Below, piece by piece: positions 1-4,645 of a stretch of DNA of 7,874 bases. The position numbers and the translations under genes are program-made. This stretch comes from JAYTQQ01 sp043784965 (GTDB lineage Bacteria > Bdellovibrionota > Bdellovibrionia > Bdellovibrionales > JAMPXM01), in assembly GCA_043784965.1 (NCBI GenBank), contig JAYVXS010000051.1, forward strand, positions 1 to 7,874, written 5' to 3'. Position 1 is the first letter of the stretch; the number at the start of each line of letters is the position of its first letter. The notes under the pieces were generated by a model that was given only the letters and a program-made list of their open reading frames with translations, searched no databases and was not told the origin of the DNA.

Positions 1-60
1 GTCGACATAGTGCGCTTGAATTTGGCGCAGTTTTGAAAGGACCGGACTGAGCATCGACGA

Positions 61-82
61 AGCGTATCCGTTGCGATACGCT
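61..82. other. Perfect hairpin, 8-bp stem
   Basis: AGCGTATC (61-68) and GATACGCT (75-82) are exact reverse complements separated by a six-base loop. There is no T-run on either side, so it is not a canonical intrinsic terminator. The tandem 11-bp repeats begin only four bases beyond it, so the two may form one element. Its role is unknown. Confidence 0.6.
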
Positions 83-85
83 AAG

Positions 86-140
86 GAGAGCACAAGGAGA
101 GCACAAGCAGAGCACAAGCAGAGCACAAGGAGAGCACAAG
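86..140. repeat. Five tandem copies of an 11-bp repeat
   Basis: The unit GAGAGCACAAG occurs at 86-96, 97-107 and 130-140, and the one-base variant CAGAGCACAAG at 108-118 and 119-129. The copies are contiguous without spacers. On the plus strand each unit is purine-rich, and where a G-starting unit follows another the junction reads AAGGAG, which resembles a Shine-Dalgarno core. The last copy runs into AAGGAGGAG before an ATG at 156 that opens only a 24-codon frame. Because 11 is not a multiple of three, a change in copy number would shift any reading frame that crosses it. Confidence 0.9.
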
Positions 141-280
141 GAGGAGCGTTCAAAAATGAGCCGATGGCAAGATGGAATATGTCGACTATCCAACGCCCTC
201 ATTAATAGAGTACAATTGGCGAAGACCTAGTAAATCAGGTAGCGAAAAATTCAATAAATTTATTTTATAGCTGGTACATT

Positions 281-310
281 TTGATCTGTACATTGGTCGG
301 GCGATGTAAT
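281..310 (+). promoter_or_regulatory. Candidate sigma70-type promoter of phoH
   Basis: TTGATC at 281-286 and TGTAAT at 305-310 are separated by 18 bp and match the -35 and -10 consensus at four and five of six positions. Transcription would start near 317, giving a leader of about 64 bases before the TTG start of phoH. A direct repeat GTACATT lies at 274-280 and 288-294, with its copies 14 bp apart on either side of the -35 box. Confidence 0.4.
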
Positions 311-366
311 GCAATTGACTGTAGCTCATTTTCATTAAGAAAGTGACTGTCTGCTCATCTTGTTTC

Positions 367-374
367 AAGGAGGA
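367..374 (+). promoter_or_regulatory. Ribosome binding site deciding the phoH TTG start
   Basis: AAGGAGGA ends six bases before the TTG at 381. This near-perfect Shine-Dalgarno sequence selects 381 over the upstream in-frame TTG at 360, which would place the site inside the coding region and has no comparable site of its own. Confidence 0.8.
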
Positions 375-380
375 ATTGTT

Positions 381-1724
381 TTGACCACTCAAGCTGCTCA
401 AAAGAATGCTGACCCACTAACCCGTAAAATTGTCATTGATACAAATGTAATATTATTTGATGCTTTAGCCATCGCAAAATTCAAAGATGCTGACATTATT
501 ATCCCAATTTCGGTTATTGAAGAGGTAGATCGGTTTAAAAGAGATCTCGGCGAGAATGGTAGAAATGCTCGTCAATTCTCGAGATTTATCGACGTGCTCA
601 GAGCCAAGGGGCCATTGGCAAGCGGAGTGCAGCTTGATAACTCGACAACAAAGGTATTTGTTCAGGGTGATATGCCTTACGTTGGTATGCCTCGAGAACT
701 TGACATTGAAAAAGCCGATAATCGCATTCTGATGACCGCACTCTCACTACAAAAGCAATTTCCAAAAATTCATGTCGAGCTTGTAACCAAAGATATTAAT
801 TTGCGTATTAAGGCGGATGTTTTCGGGATCATTGCAAAAGATTACGAACCTGAAAAAGTTTCAACCGAAGAAATGTATACTGGTCACGCCGAAGTTGAGG
901 TTGAGAGCGCAATTATAAATTCATTTTACGAGACAAAGCTTCTCAAAGAATTGCCTGTAAAATTAATGTCGAACGAATACATTGTCATGAAAGAAGCGGG
1001 TAATCCTAATCATAGTGCAATTGGCCGTTATAGTGAAAAAGATGGCGGAATTGTCCCTCTGATTCGTCCAAATGATAGCATTTGGGGAATTCACCCGCGA
1101 AATGTTGAACAAAGCTTTGCGATGGATTGCCTCCTGAATGATGAAATTCTCTTTGTTTCTCTTGTCGGCAAGGCGGGAACCGGAAAGACTCTTTTGGCCC
1201 TGGCGGCGGGACTCTATAAAACTCTCGACGAGGGACGATTTCAGCGACTGCTTGTCTCTCGCCCGATTTTCCCAATGGGTCGAGATATTGGGTATCTACC
1301 AGGAGATATTGAGCAGAAATTGAATCCTTGGATGCAGCCGATTTTTGATAACGTCGAATTTTTAATGGGTGCGGATAAAAAGGCGGCGGGTCGTGCTCAG
1401 GAGCTCATCAATCAGGGGATGCTCAACATTGAGCCACTGACATACATTCGCGGACGAAGTATTCCGAATCAGTATCTAATTGTCGATGAGGCACAAAATC
1501 TGACTCCTCATGAGATTAAAACGATTGTTACTCGGGCTGGTCAAGGAACTAAAGTCGTACTCACAGGCGATTACTTTCAGATCGATAATCCCTATGTGGA
1601 TAGCGCCACTAGCGGACTCACTTATTCAGTTGAAAGGTTCAAGGGCCAGAGAATTGCTGCCCATGTGAGTCTAACAAAAGGTGAAAGATCTGAGCTTGCC
1701 GAGCTGGCTGCAAATATTCTGTAG
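381..1724 (+). CDS. phoH: PIN domain-PhoH family ATPase (PhoH2/YlaK-like)
   Basis: The 447-residue product joins an N-terminal PIN ribonuclease-type domain to a C-terminal PhoH P-loop ATPase, the arrangement of the PhoH2/YlaK family and close to its usual length. The PIN domain opens with IVIDTNVIL, with the metal-binding Asp at residue 20 and further acids at Glu47, Glu48 and Asp50. In the PhoH half, Walker A is GKAGTGKT (263-270) and Walker B is YLIVDEAQN, with Asp369-Glu370, followed by a TGD motif as in superfamily 1-like helicases. Family members characterised in mycobacteria and thermophiles couple ATP-driven RNA unwinding to RNA cleavage. Cytoplasmic action on RNA is expected here too, but the target is unknown. 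In some actinobacteria phoH2 pairs with a small upstream antitoxin; no convincing antitoxin gene is visible here. Start is TTG, chosen by its binding site. slyD follows after 97 bases. Confidence 0.93.
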   Translation: MTTQAAQKNADPLTRKIVIDTNVILFDALAIAKFKDADIIIPISVIEEVDRFKRDLGENGRNARQFSRFIDVLRAKGPLASGVQLDNSTTKVFVQGDMPYVGMPRELDIEKADNRILMTALSLQKQFPKIHVELVTKDINLRIKADVFGIIAKDYEPEKVSTEEMYTGHAEVEVESAIINSFYETKLLKELPVKLMSNEYIVMKEAGNPNHSAIGRYSEKDGGIVPLIRPNDSIWGIHPRNVEQSFAMDCLLNDEILFVSLVGKAGTGKTLLALAAGLYKTLDEGRFQRLLVSRPIFPMGRDIGYLPGDIEQKLNPWMQPIFDNVEFLMGADKKAAGRAQELINQGMLNIEPLTYIRGRSIPNQYLIVDEAQNLTPHEIKTIVTRAGQGTKVVLTGDYFQIDNPYVDSATSGLTYSVERFKGQRIAAHVSLTKGERSELAELAANIL

Positions 1725-1761
1725 GGACACTCACGACACTTATTGGCATTTTTTCAATTTA

Positions 1762-1789
1762 TTTGCGGGGGCACAAATAAACCCATAAG
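1762..1789 (+). promoter_or_regulatory. Weak candidate promoter for slyD
   Basis: TTTGCG (1762-1767) and CATAAG (1784-1789) are 16 bp apart in the 97-base gap between phoH and slyD. The match to consensus is modest. No intrinsic terminator is visible between the two genes, so slyD may also be read through from phoH. Confidence 0.25.
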
Positions 1790-1821
1790 GTGTTGCTCGA
1801 ATCTACAATCATGAGGTGAAT

Positions 1822-2292
1822 ATGAATAAAGTCGTTAGCTTTCACTACACGCTGAAAGATCAGTCCGGAGCAGTTCTTGAGGCTTCGAATCGAGATGAGC
1901 CAATGAGCTTTCTCGAGGGGGCGGGGCAAATTATTCCGGGTTTAGAGTCCGCTTTGAAGGATATGAAAAAGGGCGAAAAAAAGTCCGTTTTTGTTGCCTC
2001 AAAAGATGCTTATGGCGAATTCGATGAAGAACTGATTGTCTCAGTGCCGCTTACCCAAATTCCTAAAAAAGATGTAAAAGTAGGCGACCAGTTCCATGCA
2101 GATTCAGCCGAGGGTCATAGCCGCACGGTTGTGGTTACGGAAGTAAAAGACAATGAAATCATTGTTGATGGCAATCATCCATTGTCGGGGCAGGATCTTA
2201 ATTTTGCTGTAGAGATTGTGGACGTACGATCCGCAACCAAAGAGGAATTGTCACATGGACATGCGCATGGGCCTGGAGGCCATAATCATTAG
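1822..2292 (+). CDS. slyD: SlyD-type FKBP peptidyl-prolyl cis-trans isomerase
   Basis: A 156-residue cytoplasmic chaperone and prolyl isomerase. The split FKBP fold is recognisable: FHYTLKDQSG near the N-terminus, then EPMSFLEGAGQIIPGLESAL, then DAYGEFDEEL. An insert-in-flap chaperone domain follows (roughly residues 68-120), and the closing FKBP strand carries the family motif NHPLSGQDLNF. The last 13 residues (SHGHAHGPGGHNH) are His-rich, like the metal-binding tail of SlyD, which delivers nickel for hydrogenase maturation in E. coli. This tail is short and has no cysteine, so metal binding is likely weaker. The start is ATG at 1822, preceded by GAGGTGA (1813-1819); the in-frame GTG at 1816 lies inside that binding site. 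The downstream minus-strand gene converges on it after 50 bases, with no clear hairpin terminator between them. Confidence 0.93.
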   Translation: MNKVVSFHYTLKDQSGAVLEASNRDEPMSFLEGAGQIIPGLESALKDMKKGEKKSVFVASKDAYGEFDEELIVSVPLTQIPKKDVKVGDQFHADSAEGHSRTVVVTEVKDNEIIVDGNHPLSGQDLNFAVEIVDVRSATKEELSHGHAHGPGGHNH

Positions 2293-2342
2293 TATGACGC
2301 AGCTTTGCCTTAATGACCACTGCCCTTACAGGCGATAGCGGT

Positions 2343-2552
2343 TTAGGTCGAAGCAATAGAAAGCTCTGTCCAGTGCGCCTTGTCTTTGGGGCGGTATTCT
2401 ACCGAGCCCTTCAATTGAAAATCTGGGTCACGGCGATTTACAATAAGAAACTGATTCTCTTTTTTTAAGTCCCTTTCGATATCCCAGTCGTTTGGATTCA
2501 ATCCAAATCTGTATAGGTCGCCAAGTAAATTGCTATTTAAAGTGCTTCTCAT
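2343..2552 (-). CDS. Small hypothetical protein (69 aa)
   Basis: I do not recognise this protein. It is predicted soluble and strongly charged, with no signal peptide, membrane segment, cysteine or known motif. Visible features are DWDIERDLKKENQ in the middle and VEYRPKDKAHWTELS near the end. Support for it being real comes from its start: the ATG at 2552 is preceded by a full AGGAGG (CCTCCT at 2560-2565 on the plus strand) at seven bases. It also sits in a stretch with no competing gene. It diverges from the membrane protein gene at 2633 across a palindrome at 2585-2598, and converges on slyD. Confidence 0.7.
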   Translation of the reverse strand: MRSTLNSNLLGDLYRFGLNPNDWDIERDLKKENQFLIVNRRDPDFQLKGSVEYRPKDKAHWTELSIAST

Positions 2553-2584
2553 AAAGTGTCCTCCTGAATATCTAAGGAGAGCAA

Positions 2585-2598
2585 GCTTGGCGCCAAGC
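2585..2598. promoter_or_regulatory. Perfect 14-bp palindrome between divergent genes, candidate operator
   Basis: GCTTGGCGCCAAGC is an exact inverted repeat lying between the divergent starts at 2552 (minus) and 2633 (plus). It contains a TTGGCG hexamer on each strand, usable as a -35 element in both directions. On the minus strand this pairs at 18 bp with GATATT. On the plus strand a TATAAA -10-like box follows at 2606-2611, but the spacing from TTGGCG is only about 14 bp. GGAGAG flanks the palindrome on both sides. Confidence 0.45.
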
Positions 2599-2632
2599 GG
2601 AGAGGTATAAAAACAAGTCCTTTGATCTTGCG

Positions 2633-3070
2633 ATGTCCGAATTCCGAATATATAAAAGCCTCATGGAAAAGAATTATCTTAAAAGACTTTTAATCTTTGA
2701 AATTTTAATTGTTGTGGCAGTGCCGTTTATTTTCAAATGGATTGAGCCGAAAAAAGTCGCGGCTCTTTTTGCAGGTAGCCTGTTTGTCGCCTTAGGAGTC
2801 AGCGTTGTATTTGGTGGTTATAAATACAAGATTTTAAGAAAATCGTTTTTTAGCCTTATGGGAGCTATTCATTTGCTTCTGATTTCGCTTCCGATGTTTG
2901 TGTCGCGGATTTATTTTTTTAATACTGATTTTGATCAAATTCAAATTTTTGGAATAGCCGCACCGAAGTTCCATAGATATTCAGAGTGGGTCTATATGGG
3001 GCTTTTACTGGCGACACTTTTCGAATTCGTAATGAGTATTCGCCGACAAGGAACAAAAAAAGCCACATAA
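2633..3070 (+). CDS. Hypothetical four-helix inner-membrane protein
   Basis: The 145-residue product shows four hydrophobic segments, at about residues 17-36, 43-62, 72-94 and 115-133. Short basic stretches lie at the N-terminus (YLKR), between segments two and three (KYKILRK) and at the C-terminus (RRQGTKKAT). By the positive-inside rule this suggests both ends are cytoplasmic. I see no transporter, enzyme or redox motif and cannot assign a function. The ATG at 2633 lacks a good ribosome binding site, and so does the alternative ATG at 2663 (MEKNYLKR). If TATAAA at 2606-2611 is the -10 box, the leader before 2633 would be only about 15 bases. The last codons and the stop form part of the terminator at 3055-3082. 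Confidence 0.75.
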   Translation: MSEFRIYKSLMEKNYLKRLLIFEILIVVAVPFIFKWIEPKKVAALFAGSLFVALGVSVVFGGYKYKILRKSFFSLMGAIHLLLISLPMFVSRIYFFNTDFDQIQIFGIAAPKFHRYSEWVYMGLLLATLFEFVMSIRRQGTKKAT

Positions 3071-3082
3071 GTGGCTTTTTTT
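3055..3082. terminator. Bidirectional intrinsic terminator
   Basis: AAAAAAAGCCAC (3055-3066) pairs perfectly with GTGGCTTTTTTT (3071-3082) around the loop ATAA. Both strands therefore show a hairpin followed by a T-run, as expected between the convergent membrane gene and rpsR. The left arm encodes the last residues of the membrane protein, and its TAA stop (3068-3070) is in the loop. Confidence 0.88.
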
Positions 3083-3086
3083 CTTG

Positions 3087-3108
3087 AATCTGTGGTTTAA
3101 CACAGATT
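3087..3108. terminator. Second hairpin in the convergent gap
   Basis: AATCTGTG (3087-3094) pairs with CACAGATT (3101-3108) around the loop GTTTAA. On the plus strand it is followed by a T-rich tract (3108-3124) and could be a backup terminator for the membrane gene. On the minus strand it would be the first hairpin after rpsR but lacks a T-run there. Confidence 0.55.
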
Positions 3109-3127
3109 TCTCTATTTTATTTTGGAT

Positions 3128-3400
3128 CTACTCTAAAGAGAAGGGCTTTGGAGAAATCGCCTCAGGACGCTCAAATGTATCATGAGCAGCACCACCATTA
3201 GGAAGCAAACACAAATTTCTGGCCTTCTTGATGGCACCAGCAACTTGTTTTTGTTGAGCTAAACTCAATTTACTGATGCGAGCCGGAGTGATCTTGCCAC
3301 CTTCGCTTACGAATCGTGAGAGAGTTTGAGCGTCTTTGTAATCAAAGAGGTAATCACCAGAAAACTCGGGACGGTATTTAGAGCGTACATTTTTACGCAT
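3128..3400 (-). CDS. rpsR: 30S ribosomal protein S18
   Basis: The 90-residue product binds 16S rRNA in the small-subunit platform. The S18 core is clear: FDYKDAQTLSRFVSEGGKI, then TPARISKLSLAQQKQVAGAI, then KKARNLCLLP. It differs from E. coli S18 (75 residues) in two ways. The N-terminal segment that often carries one or more cysteines reads MRKNVRSKYRPEFSG with none, leaving Cys64 as the only cysteine. The C-terminus also extends about 20 residues past LLP (to PKPFSLE). The ATG at 3400 is chosen because AAAGGA (3412-3407 on the minus strand) lies six bases upstream; the in-frame TTG at 3415 would put that site within the coding region. rpsR usually sits between rpsF and rplI. Here it stands alone, divergent from rpmB. 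Confidence 0.92.
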   Translation of the reverse strand: MRKNVRSKYRPEFSGDYLFDYKDAQTLSRFVSEGGKITPARISKLSLAQQKQVAGAIKKARNLCLLPNGGAAHDTFERPEAISPKPFSLE

Positions 3401-3441
3401 TTTTATTCCTTTCAAACAATAAAGTCAGAAGTGCGAACCTT

Positions 3442-3447
3442 ACTATA
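3442..3447 (-). promoter_or_regulatory. Candidate -10 box for rpsR
   Basis: Read on the minus strand this is TATAGT, about 40 bases upstream of the rpsR start. The expected -35 position (about 3465-3470) has only a weak match, so either an activator is needed or the site is not the true promoter. Confidence 0.3.
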
Positions 3448-3454
3448 CTTTTAT

Positions 3455-3465
3455 GTTGCCAACAA
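3455..3465. promoter_or_regulatory. Small palindrome overlapping the rpmB -35 box
   Basis: TGTTGCCAACA is an 11-bp inverted repeat with a single central base. It covers the -35 hexamer of the rpmB promoter and lies just upstream of the candidate rpsR -10 box, so a protein bound here could affect both genes. It does not resemble the AT-rich Zur box well. Confidence 0.3.
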
Positions 3466-3484
3466 GAGACTTTTTACCTATAAG
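3456..3484 (+). promoter_or_regulatory. Probable sigma70-type promoter of rpmB-rplX
   Basis: TTGCCA (3456-3461) and TATAAG (3479-3484) are separated by the optimal 17 bp and each matches consensus at five of six positions. Transcription would start near 3491, giving a short leader that contains the rpmB ribosome binding site. Confidence 0.65.
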
Positions 3485-3500
3485 TTTGTATTCAGATTCA

Positions 3501-3509
3501 AAGGGAGGT
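3501..3509 (+). promoter_or_regulatory. Ribosome binding site deciding the rpmB TTG start
   Basis: AAGGGAGGT ends four bases before the TTG at 3514. The product then begins MGRCELTGKGP, the conserved N-terminus of L28, so the non-ATG start is supported by both the site and the protein family. Confidence 0.75.
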
Positions 3510-3513
3510 CCAA

Positions 3514-3804
3514 TTGGGACGCTGTGAGTTAACAGGTAAGGGTCCGGTCGTTAAAAATTTAGTCAGCCACTCGAACGTGAAAACGAAGTCAACGGCTTCG
3601 TCAAATGTTCAGAAAAAGAGAATCTTTAGCCGAGTTCTCAACCAGCTGGTATCCTTGAAGCTTGCGACAAGCGCGATTAAGGATATGGAGCATATGGGTG
3701 GATTCGACCAATACATTTTGGGTCTTGACCCAAAGAAAATGTCTCCGCGGGCCACTGCCGTAAAGAAGAGTATCCGACTAAAAATGAAGCAAAAGAAAGC
3801 TTAA
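3514..3804 (+). CDS. rpmB: 50S ribosomal protein L28
   Basis: The 96-residue product is L28, a large-subunit protein. The family N-terminus is clear: GRCELTGKGP followed by the SHSNVKTK segment, where E. coli has CQVTGKRP and SHALNATK. The C-terminal half (LKLATSAIKDMEHMGGFDQYI) fits the longer L28 form in which a helix follows the core; E. coli L28 is 78 residues. Cys4 is the only cysteine, so this is the form without the zinc-binding cysteine pairs found in some L28 proteins. The very basic tail ends KKSIRLKMKQKKA. Start is TTG. rplX follows nine bases after the stop, so the two are co-transcribed. rpmB is more often paired with rpmG (L33), which is absent here. Confidence 0.93.
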   Translation: MGRCELTGKGPVVKNLVSHSNVKTKSTASSNVQKKRIFSRVLNQLVSLKLATSAIKDMEHMGGFDQYILGLDPKKMSPRATAVKKSIRLKMKQKKA

Positions 3805-3813
3805 GGAAAGTCT

Positions 3814-4083
3814 ATGAAACTTAAAATCCGCAAAGGCGCTAGCGTAAAAGTGATTACAGGCTCTGAAAAAGGTAAACAAGGCACTGTGTTGGATGTTGAT
3901 ACAGCAAATATGCGCTTAAAAGTCGAAGGCATAAAAATTCAGACGAAACATACTAAAGAGCATGGTATCAAAAAGGCCGAGGGGTATATTCATTATTCAA
4001 ATGTTGCACTTCTTGAGGCTGCCGCTAAGAAGAAAGTTTCAGCTAAAAAGACAACCAAGACCACAAAAGCAAAAAACGCCTAA
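3814..4083 (+). CDS. rplX: 50S ribosomal protein L24 with replaced C-terminus
   Basis: The 89-residue product carries the KOW motif of L24 (KIRKGASVKVITGSEKGKQGTVLDVD, about residues 4-29), followed by LKVEGIKIQTKHTKEH and YIHYSNVALLEA, which match the family's VEGIN..KKH and VSNVAIFN blocks. L24 starts assembly of the large subunit by binding the 5' part of 23S rRNA. After residue 70 the usual end of L24 (a conserved strand ending KVRFFK in E. coli, about 104 residues) is missing and a Lys/Ala/Thr tail takes its place. The ATG follows AAGGAAAG by three bases. rplX normally lies in the spc operon between rplN and rplE. Here it is with rpmB only, so this is either a relocated single copy or a paralogue; the window cannot tell. 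Confidence 0.88.
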   Translation: MKLKIRKGASVKVITGSEKGKQGTVLDVDTANMRLKVEGIKIQTKHTKEHGIKKAEGYIHYSNVALLEAAAKKKVSAKKTTKTTKAKNA

Positions 4084-4110
4084 ATTCATCATGTTAATTT
4101 AAGTGATTTG

Positions 4111-4140
4111 AAAACCCAAATTGAAAGATTTGGGTTTTTT
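4111..4140 (+). terminator. Intrinsic terminator of rpmB-rplX
   Basis: AAAACCCAAAT (4111-4121) pairs with ATTTGGGTTTT (4128-4138) around the loop TGAAAG, and six T residues (4135-4140) follow the GGG. It lies 27 bases after the rplX stop and cleanly separates the ribosomal pair from the next operon. Confidence 0.9.
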
Positions 4141-4220
4141 AGCATTTGTGGTGAAAGTTCCTAAAAACGCGTATTCGACGAGCGAAAAGCACGTCGCTAT
4201 TTCTGTATGATTCATTTTGT

Positions 4221-4238
4221 GATATCATCAGAGATATC
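4221..4238. promoter_or_regulatory. GATATC-N6-GATATC inverted repeat upstream of the 4322 operon
   Basis: Two GATATC hexamers, each self-complementary, are separated by six bases, about 85 bases before the first gene of the operon. The spacing suits a dimeric regulator, but the arms are short and AT-rich. A TAAAAT box at 4266-4271 downstream is a possible -10 element, though no good -35 sits at the right distance. Confidence 0.25.
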
Positions 4239-4321
4239 CCCAAGATTGAAGTGGGACGATTGCTTTAAAATCTAACTTTGAAGAAATATCTGAGTTAATG
4301 TTATAGATTGTGGAGGCATAT

Positions 4322-4645
4322 ATGAAGATCTCGTCATATTTTTTAAGTTTGATCTTACTTTGTACGCAGGTCGCTTCTGCAGAAGAACAATCGGCTCGTG
4401 AATTTGTTCTTTGCAAAAACCAAGAGGAAGTACGAATTCTGTCAGTGTTAATGATTGGCGATAAGAAATGTGTTGCTCACTATTCGAAAAAAGGTAAAGA
4501 CGAAATTATAGCTCAAGCCAAATCACCAGAGCTTTGTCATGACCGAGTTAAGCAGCTTCAAGGAATTTTAAAGTCAGCTAATTTTAATTGTCGAAAAATT
4601 TCAAAGGCTCATGTCACCTCTAGCGTTGAGGCAACACAGCAGTGA
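4322..4645 (+). CDS. Small exported four-cysteine protein, function unknown
   Basis: The 107-residue precursor starts with a classical signal peptide (MKISSYFLSLILLCTQVASA) with a likely signal peptidase I cut after ASA at residue 20. The cysteine in the signal (Cys14) is not in a lipobox. The mature part of about 87 residues is hydrophilic and has four cysteines at 31, 50, 72 and 90, enough for two disulfide bonds, as expected for a periplasmic or secreted protein. I do not recognise the family. The ATG at 4322 is chosen because GGAGG (4312-4316) lies five bases upstream; the GTG at 4310 would precede that site. Its stop overlaps the start of the next gene by four bases (GTGA), suggesting translational coupling. 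Confidence 0.78.
   Translation: MKISSYFLSLILLCTQVASAEEQSAREFVLCKNQEEVRILSVLMIGDKKCVAHYSKKGKDEIIAQAKSPELCHDRVKQLQGILKSANFNCRKISKAHVTSSVEATQQ

Larger units (their letters stand above)
1..380. other. Mostly non-coding left-edge region upstream of phoH
   Basis: No confident gene is visible here. On the plus strand, the third frame gives a 15-residue open tail ending at a TGA at 48-50, which could be the end of a gene outside the window. On the minus strand, a frame stays open from about position 198 to the left edge. From a TTG at 153-151 it would read MNAPPCALLVLCLCSA, a Leu/Cys-rich hydrophobic stretch made by the tandem repeats, followed by a more ordinary sequence (AYRNGYASSMLSPVLSK) to the edge. 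That could be the signal or membrane anchor of a truncated protein, but I see no good ribosome binding site for it. The region also holds a hairpin (61-82), tandem repeats (86-140) and the likely phoH promoter (281-310). Confidence 0.4.

Noticed and set aside
86..140. CRISPR array
   Set aside because: The repeats are 11 bp, contiguous, and have no unique spacers; no cas gene is nearby.
1..186. GTCGACATA at 1-9 and its reverse complement at 178-186 as ends of a mobile element
   Set aside because: Nine bases with a self-complementary core are weak evidence, the left copy is at the window edge, and no transposase or target duplication is visible.
186..401. Minus-strand 71-codon frame across the phoH leader
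   Set aside because: It starts at TTG without a binding site, overlaps the phoH promoter, binding site and start, and its sequence resembles no protein family.
1006..1323. Frames on both strands inside phoH
   Set aside because: They lie within the Walker A part of phoH, whose frame is conserved; they are shadow frames.
381..1724. PhoH as part of a toxin-antitoxin pair
   Set aside because: No convincing small antitoxin gene precedes it. The 24-codon frame from ATG 156 ends about 150 bases upstream and is separated by the likely promoter.
2572..2583. CTAAGGAGAGCA shared with positions 81-92
   Set aside because: One shared 12-mer is expected by chance in a window of this size.
3401..3513. A Zur box between rpsR and rpmB
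   Set aside because: The known enterobacterial Zur site is a long AT-rich palindrome of GAAATGTTATA type. TGTTGCCAACA here shares only a few bases, so Zur control is a hypothesis and not a site I can call.
4228..4416. Minus-strand 62-codon frame over the start of the four-cysteine protein gene
   Set aside because: It overlaps the signal peptide and strong binding site of a better-supported gene and has no binding site of its own.
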